Below are positions 1-11,556 of a stretch of 64,000 nucleotides of DNA, in pieces. The stretch is from Circinella minor (Eukaryota > Mucoromycota > Mucoromycetes > Mucorales > Lichtheimiaceae): positions 62,001-126,000 of the forward strand of contig JAEPRB010000089.1 in assembly GCA_016758965.1 (NCBI GenBank), in the 5' to 3' direction. Numbering within the stretch: the stretch's first letter is position 1; every line of letters begins with the position of its first letter. Both the position numbers and the translations under genes were made by a program. Below the pieces are notes generated by a model, which was given only the letters and a program-made list of their open reading frames with translations, did not search any database and was not told where the DNA came from.

Positions 1-118
1 GTAGTGCAAAAACCGGGGGTGTGCAAAAAGTGGGGTTGAAAACATAGTAAAATCAAAGTGGGATTGTGACCAAAAGGTGTGCAAAAATCGAGGGTGCAAA
101 AAGTGGGGTTTTACTGTA
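1..118. mobile_element. Terminal end of a pogo/Tigger-like DNA transposon (truncated by window edge)
   Basis: The first ~116 bases repeat a short unit of the type gtgcaaaaa followed by a G-rich run (gtggggtt), then stop with gtggggttttactg at 103-116, followed by TA at 117-118. Read on the minus strand this end is CAGTAAAACCCCAC preceded by TA, the form expected for the terminal inverted repeat of a pogo-type Tc1/mariner element inserted at a TA target. The sub-repeats could be transposase-binding sites. Only one end lies in the window and no transposase reading frame is visible, so the family assignment rests on the terminus alone. Confidence 0.45.
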
Positions 119-1123
119 TGTAGTATACTTTTATGGTGATAAACTGAAAATTTGGAAGTATCAATATTATATATATTTTTCAAAGTCTATACCGATCATT
201 AAAAGCTTACTTTTCAATATTTATTTGTTTCCAAGCTATTATCAATCCAAATCATCACGCATTATTTATCTTTTCGAAATGTATGTATACATAACCGAAA
301 AAAGGAAATATACTACTGAAGAGTCAAAACTGACAACAATGCTCTGAGCAGTTTTCAGAAACTGTATTACTGGTATGAAATGTTTGAGTTTATTGCATAT
401 TTGCAGGATAGTGTTAAACTCTTAATATAATAATCGAAAGTATTGATGAGAAGAAAATTGCTATTAATGACCAGTCAATACGTATGAATCAACACGGAAT
501 GGACTTTGTCAATGGCTTTGAAAAAAATTAACCATTGTACGTACGTAATGTATCGATTTATAGGCTGATTATTCATTTTTGCTGCTTAAAAATTACTTTT
601 TGTTTCGCTCCTTTGTTTAATCAATAGAATATGGCCTGACGTTGTAGAGACCCTTAAAAATTGCAATTATACAATATATGTTCCCCTCATTTGTACTTTA
701 TGGTGACTTGCGAGTATGTGATATTTACTGCACCATAAAGTTTATAAAGATAAAAGCTATTTTTATCATAAAAATAGTTGTTGACACGAAGGAACAAAAA
801 TGCTTACATAAAAATAAAAAAAGACAAATATCACAATAATAGTAAGTAATGATAGCAGTAATAATAATAAGATAATGATAAATAGATAAATGATAATGAA
901 AGGAATGATATTATGTACAATTTAAGTCGATATGTGGGGGGGGGTTAATTTCTCAGTATTTCTTTTTCTGAATTAAAAAAAAAACCGATAAACAGCAGAA
1001 TAATATTTTTACATACAACAATTAAAAAAAGAAGAGACGGAATTTGATGAAGGGGAAAGTGTGAATAAATAAGTGTGTGATATGATTTACATGCGTTCGT
1101 TTAATTTTTTTTTTCTTTTTCTA
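119..1123. other. AT-rich non-coding stretch
   Basis: No convincing gene. The small open frames here have no domain-like composition and are broken by frequent stops. A G-run of about ten bases occurs near 937-946, and A-rich tracts follow. The last ~100 bases serve as the 3' flank of the MFS gene read from the minus strand. Confidence 0.5.
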
Positions 1124-2078
1124 TTATGGATCATCCTCAGCAACTACAGTCCAGCCCCTGGATATAGCCCAACAAAAAGCGAGAACGACTACAGCAACCC
1201 GATAAGAGTATAGAAAGCCAGAAAAAGACATTATATTTTGGTAAATACATGCATCTACCAAAAAACCCGACATGATTGCACCTAATGCTGGTCCTAAACT
1301 GTTGAATAACGCAGACATTTTCCCGCGTAATAACATCCGTTGATGCTGACTGGCTGTTAGTAAAACGCAATCGACTTGCCGTACGGCGATCAACCAAAGA
1401 CTGTTAAACGCGCCTCCTATATATATGTATAATTGTTTTGTGTGAATGCAAAGAAAAAAAATACATCATCTATCATCAAACCCCAGTCTCCGTTTTTTTT
1501 TTATAAAACATAAAATTTTAATTAGTTCAGTAGTAATAACAGTGAATTTACCTTGTAGTATCTGTAAGATGACAGCGGCCAAGCGAGATAAAAGGTAATC
1601 TGGCTTCAGGCATGTGTATCCAAAAGCACATATGATGAGTGTCACATGAGCAACCCCCGTAATAGCAACAACAGAATAACGATTAATTGCCTAATAAAAG
1701 AGTTTTTCTTAGCTCCATTTATTTTGTTTGTTTGTTTATTCTGTTTATTTTGCATATTTTGTTTGTCTAAATAAAGAGAACAACGTACCCAATGGACGAT
1801 AGGTTTTGAGGCTACTTTAGCTGCAACTGCTACCATTCCAACGATGCCGATCAAATGCATAGGTAAACCCAATCCATCGTGAAGATAAATATATAATAAT
1901 GCATTCATCATAGATGATCCAACGCCCGCCAAAAGGACAGTAAGTAAAAGTGAATATACAGCCCATGGATTCCACAAATTATGATTATGGCGTGAATAAA
2001 ATGAGCCATAATAATAAGAAGCTCTTGTTTCATCACCATTATTAACTTGTTCCCCATCTTCGTTATTACTCTCATAAA

Positions 2079-2111
<33 letters not shown>

Positions 2112-3644
2112 TATTACTATCATAATAATGATAATGATTGTTATGAATAAATGTTGAAGTTAATGCGATAGGTAATACCAACATGGGTGTTTCTGATGGA
2201 GGTGATGGTAATAATGCAAGCTGTAATGACGGCATTTCGGAAAACAAATGATGTCCATTACTTGTATTATTATCTTCATCATGAATATTACATGCTGTAG
2301 TTGAAGCTGTCGTGGTTGTAGTTGTAGCCCAATATTGTGATGAAGATCGGAATGGCCTCGTGCAGCATGTCGTTGTTGCGCCACCTGCAGTGTAGTCGGT
2401 ATTATCCCCTCTGTCGGTATCAGCGCCGATGGATTCCGAAATGACACTATCTGTGGTTGCAGTCGTTGTAGTAGTAGTTGTCGTTTCCGTCGCCATTGTA
2501 GCTTGCTGGTGTTGATGTTGCTTCATCGTAAGATGTGTATTGGCATTACTTGCCATACGCCGTAACATACTTGCATCTTCTTCGGAAATGTGTGACAGTT
2601 GTTCATTAAATAAACAATAAGGCTTATAAAAGTATGTAGATGGAGGTCTATGTTCATAGTAAGGCGACATGACGGCTGTGTGAATTGCATTTGTTGTGAC
2701 TGTTGTAGGTATCATGCTAGGCGTCGTTGAAGAAATTGTTTTTCCACTATTACTATCTTTGGTATTAGGAGAAGTTGGAGGAAGAGAACGACGTGCGTTA
2801 TTATTATTATTATTATTATTTTCAATAAAAGCATAAGATGTTGCTGTAGTGGTTGTCTGTGGAAACGGTTGCTCAATATCAAAAAATGTTTTTAAAAGAG
2901 GTGTTGTCACGTTGTTATCACCTTGATCATCGTCATGAATACCCAATAAAGCCGGATCAGCAGGAATCACTGTCGTTGACAAGGACACGAGGAATAATAG
3001 AACAGCGCCGATCAGTATGGTGCCCATCAATGTATCAAAATCATGGTCTTCATCGAGTGACCATCCAATAGACACAGCCATAATAGCTGCAGCAAGATCA
3101 CCCCACTGTCGCTGGGAATCTATATTATGTTATTCTATATGGTTACTAGGGCTATGGACTATAAACCACTAAATAGTAATGATATTACCATGGTAACTAA
3201 TAATCATCTGATCAATAAATAAAAGTGATGGGTTCATGCTTTACCATATAATAATATTTTATAATTTCCCAATATTTTGATGATGGCGCTATCGATTAAT
3301 ACAGTGAGGGGCTGATAAAAGATTCCATCGAAAAACATGCAAACAAGAGCAGCTGACCAGGCAAATTTCGCATGGGGCGGAATCCAAAGAATAAGCACCA
3401 ACGCAGCTGTTCCAATTGCTGTTAGTAATGCCATAAAAAAACCATGAAGCATCGGCCGTTGATCAATCACAAGTACTGTCCATAATCCTAATGATATTAC
3501 GCGACATGCTAGAGGTACTGCTAATAAGATTCCAATGTCACTGCAAGTGAATCCGAGTAAATGAGATAAATATAATGGTAAATATGGTCGGACACTAGAA
3601 GCAATGGCATGAGAGATGCTCAAAAGCTTTGGCCAAAACAACAT
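1124..3644 (-). CDS. Major facilitator superfamily transporter (MFS_1-like) with a long low-complexity central loop
   Basis: Exons in reading order 3644-3245, 3119-1789, 1690-1552 and 1416-1124 join with GT-AG introns and keep frame, giving about 720 residues. The product is a 12-helix membrane carrier; the substrate cannot be told. Helices 1-4 lie in exon 1 (starting at LFWPKLLSISHA), 5-6 at the start of exon 2, 7-8 at its end, and 9-12 in exons 3-4. Exon 1 joins exon 2 to give YDSQRQWGDLAAAIM, close to the conserved YGRxRxWG loop of LacY-like and fungal MFS proteins. Between helices 6 and 7 is a cytosolic loop of roughly 315 residues rich in Asn, Thr, Ser and His with several poly-Asn runs. 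The usual loop is under 80 residues. The start was placed at 3644 because it precedes helix 1 directly; an in-frame upstream ATG at 3725 is possible. Confidence 0.8.
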
Positions 3645-4542
3645 GGAGAACAGTATTTTAAAAACGATATATGTGTATATAAGGAGAAAAGGAAGAAAAA
3701 AAAACAAGTTAACAATATGGAACAAGTTAAAAAAAAGAAAGAAAAAAAAAGAAAGGAAAAGAAAGAAGGAAAAATATAGTGGCAGGTGGATTAATGAATA
3801 ATGATGCTAATATTCGATAATACCGAAGCACATATACTTTAAAACAAATACATGGATACATACATATATATATAGGTGTGTGTATAACAACCCATACGGC
3901 GGCAAAAGACACACACGAAAAAGGGGGGGCAAGGGGTTTAGAGAGAAAGAAAGAAAGAAAAGGATTAGCAAAGAAAGGAGTGGGGGTCCGAAAAAAAATC
4001 TTGATTTTTATTAATATTACTCTCAGAGTGGTATGTTGTAGTATACTTCTGGTAGTGTACAATACGGTGGTGCATACAGATGTATCATCAAGAACAGTTT
4101 CATCAGCATCATTTTTTTACACATGATGAAGTTGAAGATACTGCCTGTGTAATAAGGATATTAGGCACCTTTCTAGTAATTTGCTAGATAAATCATTTAT
4201 TCGTGATTATAACAATAGCTTTTACAAACATGTACGGTAACAAGCTTTTTTGTTATTGTTGATATAAACTTAAAGGTGTTTAAATAGTCCATATCTGACT
4301 ACGTACTATATACTAGATAAAGCAATAGTAACTGTTATTAATGGTGATCTTCTCTTATAATACCCCCCTTCGCTTCCCTTTTTTTTCATTTTATAAAATA
4401 ACTCTCGGTGTCTTTACATTTATTACATATTGAATATCTATGTTCTTCACATATACCGTCTCACACAATTAACATAGCAGGGACGAAATAAGTAATATAC
4501 TTTATGATCTACCTAATTTAGGGTTATTCGCATGGAACTTAC

Positions 4543-4618
4543 CAATCGAAAACTCCGCATGCTTTTTCAACATCTGTTTTTGCCAAGACATCCAAGTACT
4601 AACTTCTTGATAAGCCAT
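4543..4618 (-). other. Possible orphan first exon upstream of the MFS gene
   Basis: An ATG at 4618 opens 25 codons of protein-like composition (MAYQEVSTWMSWQKQ) and ends in a good donor, G|GTAAGT. It could be a 5' coding exon of the MFS gene at 1124-3644. That would need an intron of about 900 bases, far longer than others here, and I found no clean in-frame acceptor. It could also be a relic of another gene. The function is unknown. Confidence 0.25.
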
Positions 4619-4619
4619 A

Positions 4620-7484
4620 TTTTATTTCAACGATTATATTATTATGTGGGTGTTATATATCGCACATTGTTTATGAAACGAGAAAATAATAATTGATCGC
4701 TGAAAAAAATCATCCGCAAGCTTTCACCTCTTATAAGTTACGAGATATTTTTGAGTACTCTTATTCACTTTCATACACAAATCATATCTAGTAAATTATC
4801 AACAGTGATCGTATTAAATAACAGCGCATATTTTAATTATCTTCTTTGTTTATCTCAACAAACTTTAACGATTTCATGCTGAAAAAATCTAAAGGGGAAG
4901 TAAAAGTTACTGCAGTAGGAAAATATCATTATAGGCAAAGATAAGGGATTGCCTTTGGCATTTTCTTCTTGAAGAAAAGAAAAGGGGAACGAAGGGGAAT
5001 ATCAATAATAATATTAATAACAATGTGGTCAATTTATATTCCTTTTTTTCTTTTCTTGAATAACAGAATTGTATAGCTATCATCCAATACGTAATGTCTT
5101 ATTAAAGTATGTCATTTCCGGTTCTTCCTCTTGCTTACGTACTGAATAGAAAAGATCACCAATCCAACATCTCTACTGCAACCATAAAAAAATCTAAAGC
5201 ATTAGCAACCTAACAAATCATACTTGCTACCCTTTATAAGTTTACTGAAAAACATCCCATTAACAATGTTTTTATTTGGTTAATGATTTATATATTTATA
5301 TACCTTTTGGGGCCCAATCAATAGACTACCACTGCTCCAATATTTATATTGTATACTCCTTTCAGAAGAAGAAAAGAAGTATGAATTATGATCTAGAAGA
5401 AGGTGTGTGTTTGGGCTGGTATAATATATTATTATGCATATATATGCTCGTTCAGGCGAAAAAAAAAAACTCAAAACAAAGTTCAAACTATATTATATAC
5501 CTTATATAGCGTACTTTAATGTTTACGTAAAAAAAAATCATGATGTTCTTGATGAAGTTTATCATTTCACTTTTTCTTTCTCATCAAGAGAGGATTCAAG
5601 GTTTATGCTAAAATAGTAAATCAATCCGGAGCTACTGCAAGTGAATTGGATCACTATACTTATCTTTTTTTTTTTGAAAACAGTAATTGAAAAATAAGAA
5701 AATGAAAATATTGGTATAATAACTTTTATACAATATGATGAACTAAATTAGTGCAAACTTATAAATCTGTACGTATCAATACGTAGTAGTACCTTATCTC
5801 CAAGTAAAAAAAAAACTAGGATTCCAGGGAATCGGTCCTAGCTTTAAAATAATAATAAAAATGACGGGGGTGAGTTAAGGATAACAGCAAAAACTTGAGA
5901 CAGGAGTGAAGGGATGAAAAAAAATAACAATAATGCTTTCGTTGTTTTGGGGGGTGTAAATATGATGCATAATAAAAGAATAGCATAATCATCACTAATA
6001 CATTCTAGGGTAAACAACGAAAATTCATACAAGTCAACAATAAAGTGTTTAAATCACCATAAGCTGATTTTTTTTTTTGAAAAAAAAAAGTGAATCAATA
6101 GATTTTTCTCTGCATTGAATAATGATAATGTGAGAACGGAATACACAGATTATTGCATATGTTGCTGCCTTTTGCTTTTTAGAGATATTTCCTGGACTTG
6201 CTGTGATGTTTATATTTCACATCATAATTACAATCATGGTTAATTCTTTTTTTTAGATCCGTGGGATAAGTGATGACATTCTTCTGGCATATTACTATTA
6301 TTATACTTGGCATTTTTTTACTGGTTTATCAGTTGACTGGTCCACTTTTATTTTTCTTCATACAATACTCCTGAAGACGAAGTAACATCTAGAATTTCTT
6401 ATATAACATGTTACTTTATGAAAACCATGATACCATTTTGGTTTTATTAATCAGAATTATCTTTATCTCTTATTTCTTGCCAATGAAACATGATGGTATA
6501 AACACAGCATTTTGTGGTTATGTCTTTTTGATTTTTTCTCGTGTATTTATAAAAAGAAAAAAAAAAGGTTATATGTCTGGGATATCTTCTCCATGTAAGT
6601 GCATTACGAAGATATGAAGAATGCATTTTTTTTACAAGTGTATACACTCCATTTTTATTTCCCGTTTCTTTAGAAAAAAAAACAGCAAAGAAAACAAACA
6701 TATAATATGGTATACATACGTACGTACATATAAACAATTTTTTTCGCCAATAATAAGTACATACACTACACTGCAGCAACGACGCCTAAGAGATGAAAAT
6801 ACAGATAATTAAGAGTAAATTTATAATATTCAACGCCAAATAGTCAAAGAAAGTTAGATACAAATATAAGAGTTATATGCACACATTCAATGCATAATAA
6901 CAACTATGTAGTTATAAATAGTTGTATTTTATGTAAATTATACTTCAAATAGATATATGAAATATGAACAATAATATCATATACAATTACATTGTTGCCG
7001 TAATCTTGTAAATACTCAGGGCGATTGATAAAGTTTTCATATATGTACTTTAAATGGACTAAAGGAAAAACCTGGTCCAGTAATTCTGGAAGATCCAAAA
7101 TTGGTAGGATTATTTGTCATAGTTGAGATATGACGAACAATAGTTGCTACATTTATAATCGATATATCTATAATGATGCCTCTTCAATCTATGCATATTC
7201 TACCTTATTCAGTCTCAATGCAGTTTATTCGGCTTAAAATGATTACTGATGAAAATTATGGCAAACAGTTACCATAGCAAATAAAAAAAAAAGTGGGTTT
7301 ATAGCTTAACAACGAAAATGATAGTTTGAAAGGTACAATAGGGTATTTCTGTATTTTCATCGGAGTCGAATATAGAGATGATGGGGACTAGGTAAACAAA
7401 AAAATAAGTTGGGTTTTTTTTGTTGTTGTTGTTGCGATTCACTCCATTTTCCCTTTTTTTTTTTATTTATTTATTAAAGCAATA
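4620..7484. other. Gene-poor AT-rich intergenic region
   Basis: Nothing gene-like could be supported in about 2.8 kb. It contains homopolymer tracts, including a T11-G-A10 near-palindrome at about 6068-6089, and a minus-strand frame around 6904-7098 whose first third looks protein-like (DLPELLDQVFPLVHLKYIYE) but soon turns AT-biased. The last ~80 bases are T/C-rich with GTT repeats and lead straight into the uS8m start. Confidence 0.5.
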
Positions 7485-7946
7485 ATGCCTCGCGTATACG
7501 ATCTTTGTGCACGTATTCAAAATGGCTTTCGATCACGACTTCAAACGATCGCCATTCCTGAAACTAAAATGAATCTTGCCATTTGCAGTGTGTTATATCG
7601 TGAAGGTTTTTTGTCGTCTGTCACACGAGGTAACCATGTTGGACCAGACGCCCAATATACCCCTACTACCAATGAAAATGTTGCCACACGTCGTTTGTGG
7701 CTCTCATTGAAGTATAAAGACAACATGCCTACTTTGAACCAACTCTCCGTGATCAGCAAACCTTCGAAAAAGGTTACTTTTTCTGTTAATGAATTGAAGA
7801 GTATTACTAGTGGTCGACGAGCAAAGTTTATCAAGCCATTGCAACCTGGTGAAATTGCCGTTGTGAATACCAACCGTGGTGTATTGGAATTACAAGAAGC
7901 TATCAAGAAGAATGTAGGTGGTGAAATGTTGTGTCGAGCATCCTAA
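7485..7946 (+). CDS. MRPS8: Mitochondrial small-subunit ribosomal protein uS8m
   Basis: This intronless frame of 153 residues is a full-length uS8 protein. uS8 binds the central domain of small-subunit rRNA and is needed for platform assembly; the mitochondrial form acts in the mitoribosome. The sequence starts MPRVYDLCARIQNG, the typical uS8 N-terminal helix, and keeps the mitochondrial pattern NLAICSVLYREGFLSSV. The C-terminal half carries GEIAVVNTNRGVLELQEA, which aligns with the fungal mitochondrial rather than cytosolic (uS8/RPS22) form. The ATG follows a long pyrimidine tract. The gene converges with the NIF3 gene, whose stop lies about 300 bases downstream. Confidence 0.9.
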   Translation: MPRVYDLCARIQNGFRSRLQTIAIPETKMNLAICSVLYREGFLSSVTRGNHVGPDAQYTPTTNENVATRRLWLSLKYKDNMPTLNQLSVISKPSKKVTFSVNELKSITSGRRAKFIKPLQPGEIAVVNTNRGVLELQEAIKKNVGGEMLCRAS

Positions 7947-8243
7947 AGGAAGGAAAAAAGAAGACGAAAAAAATAAAAATAAAAAAGCAGTTTATCACAT
8001 TTTGCATCTTAATAATAACTTCAAAGGAATTTTTTTTCTCTATCATCTAACTTTTCTTCAATCCAAAAAACACACACATATATATACATACATGACATAT
8101 TCTTATTCTCTTCCTTTCTTTCTTCCTCTCACCCTCCTCCTTATTTCCATTACCCAGTTTTATGGGTTATTTGTTGTATAAATTTAATTTTTTTTTCAGG
8201 AAATAAAAAAAAAAAAAGATAATAATAAACAAAAAGCATTGTT

Positions 8244-9130
8244 CTACATAATTTCAAGAGGATCTTTATCAAGTTTGCTAACAATAACTTCAATTACATC
8301 GCCTTCAGCAGACCGCTCATTTGCCAACATATCTTGTAACTTGGGTCGAAGTACGGCGGATAAATATCCTCTTTCAGTATTTGTATGTTCACCTAATAAT
8401 AATAAAAATAGTAAGTCATAAATTCTATAGTTCTAAGTTTGGATATAATAGATTCAAAAAATTTTGTATGGATGAAAAAGTTAGTTTTATAAACAATAAC
8501 TTACACAAGATAACATTAGTTCCCTTTGCCAAAGCTGCTAAAACATCATGATGTCCCATTTCACCCGTGAAGAATAAATCAGCATCTACTGGATTCAATA
8601 CGGATGAGCCCGAACCTGCACAAATAGCTACAGTCTTAATCAATTCACTTTCATTATTCACTTTGGCAACTCGAACTGGTTGTTTTTGTTGTTGTTGGGG
8701 AGAAACGATTTAAGATACAATCAATATAATATAAACAAAAGAATATTTAATAAATAATAATAACACAATATCCTATTTTCTCTCTACTCTACCAATACAC
8801 TTCATTACACATACACACATATCTAAAATAATGATAAACTTACTGAAAGGTAATCCTGTTAATTCTTTAATCTTATCAATAACAACAGTAAGTGGTGTAG
8901 GTTCATCATAAGTAAATAAACGACCTGTGCCTGCTTGTTCATGACCTATCCAATAACAAATTAGAGTAAATTCTTTTACTTTTTTTTTCAATTATATATT
9001 ATCTTATTACCTTCAGGAGGGTTCAAAGCAGGTTCAATAGGTTGTACAATGCCTTTTCCTAAACCACTTGCCAACCAATCATTGACTATGCATTATTTGT
9101 TAAATACCAAGAGATAAGACAATTATCTGC

Positions 9131-9162
<32 letters not shown>

Positions 9163-9721
9163 CAAACCTCCATCAACACAATTATCACAAGCAGTATGAG
9201 GGGAATAAATACCCACACCTTTTGCAATGGCTTTCATGACAATATCCTGTTTAACATCATCTTGAACCAATCTTTTCATCGCTCTAAAAATGGGTGGATG
9301 ATATGATACAATTGTTCCGACCTAAATAATTCGTTGTCAATACACATGTATATTACACTGCATAAAAAAAAGTATTAACTCTTTTTCTTTCAAGTTACCT
9401 TGGGATCTGACAGTGCTTCTTCAAGTACTTGTGGAGTTAAATCAATAGTTAAAAACACTTTATTACATTGAGGTTGAGGATAAGGTGGTTCTAGAAAATG
9501 TATGAATGAATAAATAAATAAATTGTTGGGTGACATTTTTCACTTTTACACACACCCAAAAAAAAAAAAATAAAGTGGTTTTTTGAAATTTCAAGTTTTT
9601 TTTTTTTTATTTTAATTGTATATTTACCAACAAGTACGCCAACATTATCCCACCTTGTATCAGCAAGCTCTAATGGAGCAATAGTTCGCATGCATCGGAC
9701 AACTTTAGATAAAAGTGACAT
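8244..9721 (-). CDS. NIF3: NIF3/DUF34 family metal-binding protein
   Basis: Seven exons join in frame: 9721-9628, 9490-9399, 9321-9168, 9085-9011, 8945-8844, 8675-8505 and 8392-8244, for about 278 residues. The family (DUF34, YbgI, yeast Nif3, human NIF3L1) forms toroidal di-metal proteins of unsettled biochemical role; bacterial members are often labelled GTP cyclohydrolase 1 type 2, which is doubtful. Visible signatures are WDNVGVLVG near the N-terminus, VGTIVSYHPPIF (second metal-motif histidine), YSPHTACDNCVDGG, AICAGSGSS, DLFFTGEMGHHD and, across the last junction, CEHTNTERGYL with the conserved His and Glu ligands. It is divergent from the NmrA-like gene, with only 242 bases between the two starts. 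Confidence 0.9.
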
Positions 9722-9963
9722 TTTAACAAAGTAAAAATTAAAAAAAAAAAAGTTGTAATAAACTCGTTATGGAAGAAAAAAAAAAGGTACCCAAAAAAAT
9801 GTGACGCGTAGAAACAAATCAACATGAAGTCCCATATGAAAAAAGAACTTCATGCAAAAGTATAAAAAAGTATAAAAAACCAAATCGTTTTTCTATCCAA
9901 TTTTTTTCACTATTCCAATTGTCACTTTTTTTAATAAGTAAACAAACCAACTATATTTTCATC
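9722..9963. promoter_or_regulatory. Short bidirectional promoter region between NIF3 and NmrA-like genes
   Basis: The 242 bases between the two ATGs must hold both promoters. On the plus strand there are two tandem TATAAAAAA boxes at 9861-9880, about 85-105 bases ahead of the NmrA-like ATG, followed by a T/C-rich stretch, a common transcription-start arrangement in fungi. The NIF3 side is A-rich only. That the TATA boxes drive the NmrA-like gene is inference from position. Confidence 0.45.
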
Positions 9964-11104
9964 ATGTCTCAACAACAACAACCTATTGCTATTTCCAACG
10001 TGGACTCTTTCCTTGGTTATGTCCTTGCTTACCGATTCCTTCAAGGCCGCCGTCAAGAACAACAACAACAAGAAATCCGAGTCTTGGCTCGTGATCCCCA
10101 AAATGTTCAAGATCTTGAGCGAATGGGTGCTAAGGTCATCCAAATTGATTATCAGAACGAACAGCGTATTCAGCGAGAGCTAGAACGAGTTTCACTTTTG
10201 TTGATGATTCCCGAAGACTCATCTAATGCTCGTCAAGAAGGCGATGTTTTGATTCGTGCTGCTCGTCAAGCTAATGTTCAATATATCGGTTTGTTTTCGC
10301 TGTAAGTTTTTCTTTATTCTCACCCTTTCATTCAGGAGTCATAAGTTCTGAAAAAAAAAGATTAATAATTTCTGTATATAATAATATAGTGTTGGTGCTG
10401 ATGAAGCTCAAGAGAAACAGCAACGAGCCGTTCGAAACATTCTTGAATTGGAACAACAAGTTCAACAACAATTCCGTGATAAGCATGCTATTTTACGTAG
10501 TTCCCTCTTCAATCAAATCTTTTACTATTTGGATCCCATGATTGAAGGCCGTAACCAATTGGATTTGCCTGTCAGCCAAGAACGCAAATGGAGCACAGTC
10601 GATGTTCGTGATATTGCTGATGCTGTCTACAATTTGTCACGTCAGAATGGCCAACGTGAAAACACTTTCTTTGGTACATTAGGTAATGAAAAGCGTCTAT
10701 ATCAATTTACTGGTAACCAAACCCGTAATGGTCAAGAAATTGTTCGTGAATGGTCTCAAGCTTTGGGTAACGGTCGTAAAATTGAATACAAGCAAATCCA
10801 ACCTCAAGAACTTGAACAATATCTTCGTGGCATACGTGACGATTCCCGTTTCAGAAATAGACCTGATGACAACAATGATCAAGATCAAGACGATCGTCAA
10901 CGTCGTGATAGACCTCATAGTCTTCCATTGGGTCGTTTCCTTAACGATGAGTTCATTCGTTTGCTTAATGATATCTTTGCTTTGGCTGATCGTGGTAAAC
11001 TCGAAAATAGTACACGTGATCTTCAACAACTTCTTGGTCGTCAACCTCAAGAAATTGGTGAATATTTCCAAAACAATCGTGACAATTTCAACAAACTTCG
11101 TTGA
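9964..11104 (+). CDS. NmrA-like NAD(P)-binding Rossmann-fold protein
   Basis: Two exons, 9964-10301 and 10390-11104, join in frame and give about 350 residues. The fold is that of atypical short-chain dehydrogenases of the NmrA/HSCARG type, which bind NAD(P) and often act as redox-sensing regulators rather than enzymes. The usual GxxGxxG is degenerate here (NVDSFLGYVLAYRFL). A second-strand basic patch follows (RVLARDPQNVQDLERMGAKV), then IDYQNEQRIQRELERV and LLLMIPED. The central part has a substrate-side segment (LRSSLFNQIFYYLDPMI) and VDVRDIADAVYNL. Gln-rich stretches and an Asp/Arg/Gln linker near residues 255-270 are lineage-specific. It converges with MDM34. Confidence 0.75.
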
Positions 11105-11556
11105 TAAGAATAAAAAAAAACATTTATTCTAGCTTTGTATTAATCAATAGTTGCAGTTTTTCCCCCTCCCCTCCCCCTACTTGACCAATGATGTGATATT
11201 TTTTGAAAACAAATAAAAAAAAATTACGGTTGTTATTAAAAAAAGAACTTTGCTAATTTGTAATGTTTTTTTTTTACTGTTAAAATAAAGAAGAAAGGGG
11301 TATTTACAAAATGATAATAGAAGTGTGTGCTTTTTTGAAAAAGGAATGAGATCTGTACATTGTAATATATATATATATATGGATTGATGATGGTGGAAGG
11401 ATGAAACATTTTTTTTCTGAAGTGATTTGATAATAGTGATTGTGGTACTGGTAGTAAATAGTAATAAAAATGGCGAGTGGTTCGAATAAGTGGACAGAAA
11501 AAGGAAGGAAATCAATTAAGTAAATTAAAAAGAGAGAAAAAAAAGGAAGGAAGAAA

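Noticed and set aside
66..347. 93-codon plus-strand frame at the left edge
   Set aside because: It starts inside the transposon terminus and the remainder is AT-driven (Tyr/Ile/Lys/Ser); no family pattern.
3727..4126. Overlapping frames on both strands upstream of the MFS gene
   Set aside because: Produced by A/G- and T/C-rich low-complexity DNA; Lys/Phe runs only.
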